A DNA stretch of 64,000 nucleotides from Siphonodentalium dalli. Its lineage: Eukaryota; Mollusca; Scaphopoda; Gadilida; Siphonodentaliidae. Where the stretch lies: the NCBI GenBank assembly GCA_032622095.1, contig CP136061.1, forward strand, positions 21,580,991 to 21,644,990, read 5' to 3'. Below, piece by piece: positions 31,411 to 43,400 of the stretch. How positions within the stretch are numbered: the stretch's first letter is position 1; every line of letters begins with the position of its first letter. A program made the translations under genes and the position numbers. The notes beneath the pieces were generated by a model. That model ran no database searches and was not told the DNA's origin. It saw nothing but the letters and a program-made list of their open reading frames with translations.

Positions 31411-34400
31411 CTGAAATTAAAACAAGAAATCCAAAGATTATTATATCATATCAGTGTGGACCAGATACTCGCTATAATAAATATAGTGAGTATCTGGTCC
31501 ATAATTAACCCTTCCATTATTACTGGAGCTTCCTGTAATTTTTAGAAAGTCCTGCGCCAAAGCATTCTCTTATATATGCGAGTCTCCCAAAGGGAGCATT
31601 GCCTCGCATATATAAGAGAACACATTTATCTTGACCTTGTAAGCAAGTGCATTCTTTTATATGTGCAAGGCTCCCTATGGCAGACTCATATATAAGAGAA
31701 TGCACTGGCACAGGTTATTTAATGCTGCACCAGCGCAGCTCCTGTCATGAAAGGGTTAATGTGGGAGAAAGAGCTTCACGTTTTGTTGAGATTCAATGAA
31801 GAAAACTGGCTTTCTTAATCTTGATACTTTATCAGCAATCGTGGCGTAATATTGCCATAATATTACTGTGCCATGTGACTTTATATACAAGGGGTACGCA
31901 TCTAAGATGCTTTTGACAAGTTTTTTTGGCAGTCGAACCAAACTTCTGCCAATAAGGTGCACAACTCCGGGAAAAAAAGTTGGACAGTGGTATATTATTG
32001 CAATAGACCTATATACCAAATATCAATTGAATCGGTTAATATTTCATTGAGTTATCGCACTAATGGTGATAAAATTGTGATTAAAATAGACAAACTAAGA
32101 CCCATAACTACGGAAAAAAAAACCTGGTTTTCGAACTCGTCCGAGTTTTTGTTGCAATAGACTCATATACCAAATATTGTTTAAATCGGTTAATATTTCA
32201 CTGAGTTATCGCGCTAACGGTGATAACATTGCTAAAAATAGACAAACTAAGACCCATAACTCTGCAAAAAAAAATTCGGACAAACCTGGTTTTCGAACTC
32301 GTCCGAGATATTGTTGCAGGAGACTCATATTACAAATATTGTTGAAATCGGTTAATATTTCATTGAGTTATCGCGCTAATGGTAATAAAATTGCTAAAAA
32401 TAGACAAACTAAGACCCATAACTCCAGAAAAAAAATTCGGACAAACCTGGTTTTCGAACTCGTCCGAGATATTGTTGCAAGAGTCTCATATACCAAATAT
32501 TGTTGGAATTGGTTAATATTTGAGTGAGTTATCGCGCTATCGGTGAAAAACTTAACTAAAAACCATCTAAGATGGATAATAGAGATGGGCGGTTAACCGT
32601 GGAATCAGTTCGGTTTCAGTTGTCGGGAAAAACCGGAAATGACAACCGTGGTAAGTTGGGAAAACCCGTTGTTTCGGTTGTCACAACTTCCTGTAATCAT
32701 GGCAGAACACGACGAACAAACGAGTCCTGTGTGGAAATATTTTTCAAAGAAAGATAAGAAATCTAAGTGTGCCGCCTGTAATATATGCAGAAAGGAGTTC
32801 GCATGGTGAAATCGCGCGACGAATTAATTACGTTGCTTCCGTGTACACCTATTTTCGCCGTAGTATTTACTAGTAAACACAACACATTTCAGTTTATTTC
32901 TCATGTTATTTTAATCATTAAGGCCGTACAAATACTCTGAAAGGTGAATTTGATAACGAGGATACGATATCAAAAGGTATCAATGATTGTTACCCGCATT
33001 CCCTATTAGTTTTTATCACTGTTTGGATGTTAAATCGTCAAATATATTTGTGCGCCTTGATTAAAAATGTTATGCCGGAATCGGAGCCGGAATGAATTAT
33101 ACCGTTTGTCGGTAAACTGTTGAGAAATAGCACTCATTCAGGTGACTTGTATTGGATGCATGTATACTGTATAGTGTGTACAATATTATGTTCCCTAAAT
33201 ATGGTAATAGGCATATAGCCAGATAATGTGATTGAGAGATTCTAGTCATGTTTTATTTTCATTTTGTTGTTTATTTCCAATTTTATTTTTCAAATCATAA
33301 CTATACACATATATCTAGTCACACACATTAGTTTTATGCCAATATAAATGATCATTATATTATTTCACACTTATGATCATATGATGCTGAATTGCAGTCA
33401 TACACAATACACAGACTCACTTGCATTCTAGCACTGCCACTCGACATGGACATTAACAATATACATGTAATAGTAACAATATGATACATAATTTAATATT
33501 ATAAAAGGACATGTACCTCACAAGTTATGGTGATACAATTGGTGTGTTTTCTTTGTAATATGATGAAGCATAATTAGATTTTGTTCACATTAGTAATTTT
33601 TATTAATAAAAACCGAAACCGAGACTCAACTCTTTTTCCACAACCGAAACCGAAACCGAGGCAAAATTTCACAACCGCCCATCTCTAATGGATAAATCTT
33701 GTTAAAAAGTTCGGACGTGACCCATTTTCTACAGGCAGTAAATAGTCATTGGGAGCAACTGCCATACCAAATATTTTTTGAATCCGTTCACAAATGTCAA
33801 AGTTATAAGGCATTCTTTAGGTCCGCCGCCCGCCCGCCCGCCTGCATAATCGTCAAAGCATAATTCGAATTTTTGAAAAACTCGACTAAAAACTCATACC
33901 ATTTTTATGTTTATTTTTCAAAATCTGCCATGTTTATAATATAGTTTTCATCATGGTAAGACCACACTTTTCCCGACAATTTATCCACACATCAGTTACA
34001 TTTTGAAATTAATACTGTTTACGCCCAAGACAGAATGATTTTTGGGACATGTATTTTACCTGTTCTAGCAGATACAGCAACCTGTCCAAGAGAATTAGTG
34101 CCTCGATGACGGGTGCAAGGACCGATTTTAATTGGAAGAAAGCTGCAAGCTGCGTCTCAGTATGCCTATACCTATCTAAATAGCTAGTAATCAGATCTCT
34201 GCTCAGCTGAAATATTAGAAAATAAAGATAATCAAATATTTTAGGTAAACGGGGACTGTAGACTAAATCCGGCCATGTATAGGACTATTTATTATACTCA
34301 ACAGAATATATGCAACAAATGAATGAATTTGGACCATGGATTAGTGCAAAATACACAACATGAATGAATTCGAGCCACGGATGAGTGCAAAATACACTCA

Positions 34401-37400
34401 TGTGCTCTATGAACAATGCAAACAACATGGTAATTACAATGAAAATGAGTTTATGACTTGAGTCATAAATAGAGGATCTCACATGAGTTTCTATTTTATA
34501 CGGAATTTATCAACCGAGTTCACTAAATTCGATTTGAGCCGAGGTTTACCGAGGCTCAAATAGAATTTAGAGGACGAGGTTGATAAATTACGTATAAAAT
34601 AGGACGAGTGTGAGATACCTTTTATCACATGATCAAATAAACCCGAAGCAACGCGAAATATTCATCGAAAACAACAATCATAAACTACAGCGATCGCAAG
34701 TTATTTGAAGAACGCCGTGACGTCATCGCACGCGCTGATATTAAACGTGTCTATTACCGATAATTATGAAACTGCTTTTATGGCCAAATTATGTGATAAA
34801 CCCGTTTTCATTATAATTACCATGTTGTTTACGTCATTCATAGAGCACATGAGTGTATTTTGCACTCATCTGTGGCTCAAATTCGTTCATTTTGTTGCAT
34901 ATATTATGTTGAGTATAATAGGAGATGGTCCCATAAATGATCGGATTTAGTGTACAGTCCCCCTTTAAGATCAGATATAGTTTTTAGTCGAGTTTTTTTC
35001 CAAAACTCGACTTATAGTATGATGGGGGACGGTGGGCGGGCGGGCGGGCGGGCAGGCGGCGGACGAAAAAATTTGGTGTGTGAGTACATATCCATGCACG
35101 TAAGCTGCAGACAAAAAATCTGGTTCGTCCGCACATTTATTACAGAGTTATGGCCCTTTGAATTTTCAGCTCGTTCCGATTTGATTGAAATTTGGTATAC
35201 AGGTGTCTCCCAAGAATATCTCGGATGAGTTCGAAAACCGGCCTGGTCCGATAAAATTTGATAGAGTTATGGCCCTTAATTAGTCATTTTTCACGAATTT
35301 TCAGCTCGTTAGCGCGATAACTTCAACAAACGTTATCCGATTTGATTGAAATTTGGTATATAGGTGTCTCCCAAGAATATCTCGGATGGGTTCGAAAACC
35401 GGCCTGGTCCGATAAAATTTGATAGAGTTATGGCCCTTAATTAGTCATTTTTCAAAAAATTTCAGCTCGTTAGCGCGATAACTTCAACAAACGTTATCCG
35501 ATTTGATTGAAATTTGGTATATAGGTGTCTCCCAAGAATATCTCGGATGAGTTCGAAAACCGGCCTGGTCCGATAAAATTTGATAGAGTTATGGCCCTTA
35601 ATTAGTCATTTTTCACAAATTTCCAGCTCGTTAGCACGATAATTTAACAAACATCATCCTATTTGATTGAAATTTTGATATTTAGGTGTCTCCCAAGAAT
35701 ACCTCGGACAAGTTAGAAAACCGGCCCGGTCCGATAAAATTTGATAGAGTTATGGTCCTTAAGTAGTCATTTTGTACGAATTTTGAGCTCGTTAGCACGA
35801 TAACTTCAACAAACGTCATCCGATTCAACTAATATTTGGTATATAAGTGTCTTCCAATAATATACTGGACGAGTTCGAAAACCAGCCTGGCCCAATAAAA
35901 TTTGATAGAGTTATGGCCCTTAATTAGTCATTTTTCGTGAATTTTTAGCTCGTTAGCGCGATAACTTCAACAAACGTCATCCGATTTGTTTAAAATTTGG
36001 AATAGACATACTTGCCAAGAATATTTCGGACGAGTTCGAAAACCAGCCTGACCTGATAAAATTTGATGGAGTTATGGCCCTTAATTAATCATTTTTCGAT
36101 TTTACCTATCAATTAGTCTACTGATACTGATGCACACCAATTGGCGGTAGCCACCGTCGGTAAGCCACCGAAAACGAGACACAGCATCTCTGATGCCACC
36201 TCTTGTTTTATATATAATATTTTCATCACTAAATGTTCTACCAAATAGTTATAAAAGTATACATTGAAATGATCTATTATTCATATTGATGGGTGTTTCG
36301 GTTATAAAGAATAGAAAACAGCTTTCCTGTTCATCCATGGAATGTTCAGATATGTTTAAGAAATGGCATATATAAGAATCAGTGTTTTTCTCTTGGGGGG
36401 GGGGGGGGGGAAGTATCTTGGTAATTAAGAATTAGAATTTATTTTGACATGATTCCTTAACCCTTGCATGACTGGAGCTTTCTGAAATTTTGCAAAAACC
36501 CTGTGTCAATGCATTCTTTTATATATGCAAGTCTCCAATATGGAGCCTCGCATATATAAGAGAATTCATTGGCCTAACAATATTTACCTTGACCTTGCAA
36601 GCTAGTACATTCTCTTATATATGTGACCCTCCCTATGGGAGACTTGCATATATAAGAGAATGGCACAGGATCCTTAATGCTACACCACTGCAGCTCCCCA
36701 TCATGAAAGGGTTAAACTCTTAGAAGCAGGCCTCAAATATGGTGCCGGACATTTGCAGAATGGGGTCCCCAAGGGGGAATTTAGTGATGCTAACATGCTG
36801 CTTTATTATTGACAAGTATTTTTTTTCACAAATTAAATAAGTCGCTCTTCAAAAGCTTTTTACCACGACATTCATTAAAATATCCGCCATTGTTATTTGA
36901 ATGCTTATCTGAATGCTATCGTGTGATTTGTCTGAATAATATCAACTGAAGAAGGCCTAAGGCCCGAAAGCTTTTCAAGAGCAACTTATTTAATTTGTCA
37001 GCCAACAGGGTCCCTCATCTCCTGGACCATTTTTACACTGCTATTTTTTTTTAGTTTAGTTTCTCTGAATCCCGAAATTGGCAGATGACACAATGCATAA
37101 TGGGTGCACAAAAACTGCACATCACCATTTTCGCCATTTGGGAACTTAAATATGTGTCTAGGTCTCCCATGGCAGATGAGGTTATGTAGAATGAGGTCCC
37201 CCCCCCCCCCCCCGAGTGATGCTACTGGTATTTATTGGTAAACAAGAGGTGGCATCAGAGATGCTGTGTCTCGTTTTCGGTGGCTTACCGCCGGTGGCTA
37301 CCGCCAATTGGTGTGCATCAGTATCGGTAGACTAATCAATAGGTAAAATCGAATAATTAAGGGCCATAACTCCATCAAATTTTATCAGGCCAGGCTGGTT

Positions 37401-40400
37401 TTCGGACTCGTCCAAAATATTCTTGGCAAGTATGTCTATTCCAAATTTTAAACAAATCGGAGGACGTTTGTTGAAGTTATCGCGCTAACGAGCTAAAAAT
37501 TCACGAAAAATGACTAATTAAGGGCCATAACTCTATCAAATTTTATTGGGCCAGGCTGGTTTTCGAACTCGTCCAGTATATTATTGGAAGACACTTATAT
37601 ACCAAATATTAGTTGAATCGGATGACGTTTGTTGAAGTTATCGTGCTAACGAGCTCAAAATTCGTACAAAATGACTACTTAAGGACCATAACTCTATCAA
37701 ATTTTATCGGACCGGGCCGGTTTTCTAACTTGTCCGAGGTATTCTTGGGAGACACCTAAATATCAAAATTTCAATCAAATAGGATGATGTTTGTTAAATT
37801 ATCGTGCTAACGAGCTGAAAATTTGTGAAAAATGACTAATTAAGGGCCATAACTCTATCAAATTTTATCGGACCAGGCCGGTTTTCGAACTCATCCGAGA
37901 TATTCTTGGGAGACACCTATATACCAAATTTCAATCAAATCGGATGACGTTTGTTGAAGTTATCGCGCTAACGAGCTGAAAATTCGTGAAAAATGACTAA
38001 TTAAGGGCCATAACTCTATCAAATTTTATCGGACCAGGCCGGTTTTCGAACTCGTCCGAGATATTCTTGGGAGACACCTATATACCAAATTTCAATCAAA
38101 TAGGATAACGTTTATTGAAGTTATCGCACTAACGAGCTGAAAATTCAAAGGGCCATAACTCTGTAATAAATGTGCGGACGAACCCGATTTTTTTGTCTGC
38201 AGCTTACGTGCATGGATATGTACTCACACACCAAAACACGTCGCCCGCCCACCGTCCCTCATCAAACTATAAGTCGAGTTTTGGAAAAAAACTCGACTAA
38301 TAAAAACATACATGTACCACATCTATCAATTAAACTGAATACCTTTTCTGTTGGCAGTTCGAGTTTCGTGAATGCTTTAGTGACATACTCGAACATGTCT
38401 GCTGATCTCTTGTGGAGTTTTCTAAGACCTTTCCAGTCATCCTTCACATGGCCGATGACCTCCATAATAATTGTTTGTAGAAGCATTCTCTTGAAGAATG
38501 ATCTGCCCTGCAGCTATAGCAAATAATTGTTCAGAAGTCAGATCATATTATTTTACACATATTTACATTTCAAGGCGATGGCTTGTTATTCCATAGTCAT
38601 GCAGTCTATATCAAGAACTCCAAATCATTGAAATTTGAGCTAAACAAAGCCAGTTATACGAGGTAAGGGTCAGTCTGAGAACACAGATGGAATAATTGGA
38701 AAGGTATTTTAATTAAGGCTGATTTCATCATGAGGGATGAAAATAACATCCAAAAATTGAAACTAATGACAAATAATAATTGACCTCTGCTAAGTAATTG
38801 AATTGACATATCGGTAGGTCAATATATGGGCCAACAGTTGAAGGTTATATTCTTCGAGTATATTATCAAAATAGAGAATGTCGAGTACTGATCTATCAGT
38901 TTGAAATAAGTGCATAATAAGTCTTTAATAGGTTCCCCTGTATATCAGAGCAGGTGATGAATGAAAAAGTACTTGTTTGGGAAGGTGCAAAGCCAGGTTG
39001 GGGGAGGTAAAATTATCCCTCATGTATTGACAAATAAAAATGTCCCCCATCAGAAGCAACACAATAAATGGCATTATTATTAAACCCTTTTTATACTGAA
39101 CTCAGTATTAAAAGAATAAATAGGAATGGTCTATTATACATTTGGAGGGGTGTGCAGGTAATAAAAGCAGACGAAAGATAGAAAAACAGACAATACAATA
39201 GCAGACTGATTCATATTCATTGGTGGGAAATGTTCAGATAATGGTCGTTTGTTGAACTTACTATCTGAACATTTCCTATGAGTTAACTACTCGTCAATGA
39301 TGCTTTAGTATAGAAAGGGTTAAAGAAACCTGAGAAGACATGCTGTGATAAAATTGTGAACCCAGATTTCTCGCTGATCGATGTTACAAACCTGAAAAGA
39401 CATGATATGATAAGACTTTGAGGCCAGATTTCTGGCTGATGTTACAAACCTGAGAAGACATGCTGTGGTAAGACTGTGAGGACAGATTTCTCACGGATGT
39501 TACAAACACAGTGGGGAATCATGTGGTTTCGAGTTGATGAGTATCACGCATTCAAAATGGCCGAGGCGATCTAAAACATGACCAGAAACGAGGAAAAAGG
39601 TAATAAACTAGGATAATGATAGTATTTTGGCAGTTACGAGCATATGCTATACTATTTTTCAAATAAGCTGATACCTCATTTGTGTCCAAACTCACAATAG
39701 TTTGCTCTACCATTCTGACCACAGTTGTTAGTCGAAGGATTCTCCTAGATGTAGGGACTTGTGTATTCCACGAACCTCTGCCTGGCAACTATTGTCAGAA
39801 TGTTATAGAAAATAACTGAGTATTTCCGAACAAATAAGGTAACAACTTGTTTTTAAAATAAACAAGCATATGCTCGTAACAGTCAAAATGCTATGTTTTG
39901 TGTCAGTTCCTAATATATAATGTTTTTGTGCGTTTGTACATTTGGAATGCGTGGTACTCACTAACCTCGAAACCATGTGATTCCCCACCTAGACAAACCT
40001 GAGAAGACATGCTGTGGTAAGACTGTGAGGCCAGGTTTCTCGCCGATCGATGTTACAAACCTGAGGAGACATGCTGTGATAATATTTCTCTCTGATGTTA
40101 CTAACCTGAGAAGACATGCTGTGATAAGACTGTGAAGCCAGATTTCTCGCCGATCGATGTTACAAACCTGAGAAGACATGCTGTGATAAGACTGTGAAGC
40201 CAGATTTCTTGCCGATGTTCCAATAACCATTCTAACATCACTGAGGTACTCGCTCATGGGAAACCCAGAATCTGTCGGGGACTCATCATCTGTAAAACAA
40301 ACAGTCCTTCAGCATAACAAATTGTGCAACAGTAGTCTACGTATAAAAGATCTGGACATTAAAAGATTGGCTCGTTTTGCAGAAATTCAAATTTTATTGA

Positions 40401-43400
40401 ACCTGAGAACAGAGTGGCAAGGGTTACAGCCAAAAGCAGATATGCTGTTTCAAAATGGATCTTTTCGAAAATGAAATAAAATGAATTGACCACAAGACAT
40501 GGAATCTAAGAATTTGGATTAGTGGGAATTGAAATCTTATTTGAAATGAGGGAATTTAAATCTTATTTGAAAATGAGATTTCTAAGCATCGCCTGTGGTT
40601 TCGGAAATTTAGAGTTTGAAATTTGAATAACCTAAACCTTGAAGACATGTGGCGGTGAATAATTCAGCATTACTAACTGTTATCCAAATGGTGACTCCTG
40701 GCAAACTTCTCCTCCATGAGGTGGTAGCAACAACCTACACCACAGAAGACTTTAGATTGTGGTCCGTCAGCGAACAATCTAAGAATGGCAGATCCGAGGG
40801 CACCACAGGTATGTAGGCCAGTCAACATGTACCCTCTCAGATCAGATTCAATGTTAGACATCGAACAATTATCACAAATGACTTGCTCCAAATCAAAAGA
40901 AGATGTCACAAACATTGTTAATGGTATATAGCTCACACTTTGTTTTCTGTCTATTACGAGATTTTCCAACATATCCTCATGTTCAGACGGTTTGGTGTCT
41001 TTAGAGCTACAGATATCACAGTGTCCACTTTGTTTCTCAGAACACTTGTTAGAAATAAACTTTTCCATGTCCGATTCGCTTGGTTTATTTGTGAGTTTCC
41101 CTGGCTCATCCATCCTTCGGTGACAGCTGCACACGTGAGGTTTACTGTGTTCATTATCTCCTGGACCTTGGCCATCTTTATAACTAGAGTCCACATCTGT
41201 ATAATTTGGGTTGTCTGATTGATTCACAGATTCATCGCAGCAATCTGTACTACCTTCCTGGTATGTACTACTAATTCTACTGCAGGTCTCAGAAGTAGAA
41301 GCACAGTCACTACCATCAAAAATATTTGTGGACATTTCTGTTTTTAGCACCGAATCTTTAAGCAGCTTTTCATGACCACACACATCACTGCTTTTGTTTC
41401 CAGTTATTTTATCACCATCTGATTCATAAATACCTGCAAATAAGGCTGTAATGATACACTTGTTACAATACGATACAAATCATGATACATGATCAATGAT
41501 ACAATACATATCATGAGACACTAAATTAGTGTTACCAAATGAATACCACCTAAATGATCAGAACGAACATGTTAATAACTGGAGATACAGTTCATATTAA
41601 ACTAAAATTGCAGTTTAATAGTTAGCCAGATGATTCAAATACACATTATAATTATTATAGACATGTAAACTTGAGAGAAAATGGCAGATTTTGCTCTTTT
41701 ACCCATGCCATCCTCAGAAATTATTTTATTTCCTGTATCGCGATACACATGACACAATACAATACATGTATCGCTTGAAAGTGTATCGTGATACATTGAA
41801 TTCACGATTAGTCGTTACAGCCCTAGAGTAATGCCCTAAATAACTCCTTAACCACCACAAAATTATGGGTAAATTCTCACAGAACTTTCCAATGAATGGC
41901 AACAAGCCATATTTCCCACTAAATCCTGAAAAATTACCCATAATTCTGCTGTGGTTAAGGAGTCATTATTTAGGGCATTAATGTACCTGCAAAGTCTTGT
42001 AATTCTCTTTCAACTCTCCGCTTCTGTTTCTTCTGTTTTCTAGAAACACTCCTATCTTCTGCTGCATTCCTAACCAGTCCATTCCATTGAGATTTAAGCT
42101 TACTTGTTCTATTTGCCGCTGCTGTTGTGTTGCTAGATGACGAGTCAATTCCAATCACTGGTAATTTGTAATACATAGCCAAGTATGCTCCCAGATATCC
42201 TTTGCCACTGCCTATGTCAACCGCCTGGAGAATATTTATCATGGTATTACATGATCCGACCCTCATCCATTCATTAACCCTTTACCCAACAAACCGGCCA
42301 AAACCGGCCAAATAAAGCTTCAACAGCCTAAAATATCTTCGGTCTGTCTCAATAGAACCATACAAATATGGATATCATTGGAACCGGCTCCTTGACCACA
42401 TTGTGATGGTTACAGTTATGCCCTGTGCCAATGCATTCTCTTATATATGCGAGTCGACCATAGGTCGCCTCGCATATATAAGAGAATGCATTGGCCTAAA
42501 AAAAATCTTTTTTTAACACTTTTTACCATTTTTTCTTACATTCTTAAACAATTTTATAATTTTTAATGTGTTAAGCCAATGCATTCTCTTATATATGCGA
42601 GGCGACCTATGATCGACTCGCATATATAAGAGAATGCATTGGCACAGGGCCCTTCTGTTGGGTAAAGGGTTAAACCCATTCTATAATTAGAGGTGGGATG
42701 TCCCAATGGGACTAAGGATACCCCCCCCCATGGCAGTACATCGAATACACAGATATAACAGATATTTGGGGATTTTATAGAAAGACATATACATGGGACG
42801 TTGATATAAAACAGCATTATACCAACCCATTTCATTAGAGATTACATAGAAGGATAATTGGACAACCATCAATATTACTTACCAAATCAACAGAATGCTG
42901 CTGACTGAGGCCGTGGCAAACTGCAGCAAGAATGTCAACTTCATGAGACTTCTTCTCAGACATAAAGTCTGAAATAACTATGTTTTTGGAATCATCACAT
43001 TCACCAAGAACGGATTTCAAATCAGACAAGACGTCCAGGGAGTCCAATGTATGGTCTCGCGCACATTGAACGTATTCACCCAAATTATCATGTGACCATA
43101 TCGGTGGAACATCTCGCACATTGCCAAGTTTCCACGAGTCTCCTATCACAGGTGCTTTCTTTATATATTGAGAACTTGAGAGTTTTTCTTTCATTAGCAA
43201 CTTGCAATGCTCGGCATCCAAGCTCTGTGTTGCGCATGGGTTTGAGCACTTTTTGTATAGGCGATCTGAATCAGCTGTGTTCAATTTATGGAGGTTCAAT
43301 AACTCCGAATCGGTCATGGAAGATAACTCTTCTTTTAAAGATTCTGGAACAAAGCCCTCCCAGTGCTTGTTTATTATGAAATCTGACGCATGGGCGTTTA

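Noticed and set aside
38170-38526. 118-residue plus-strand frame
   Set aside because: Antisense of METTL25 exon 5 plus the inverted-repeat arm; the minus strand matches METTL25.
40940-41218. 92-residue plus-strand frame
   Set aside because: Antisense shadow of METTL25 exon 3.
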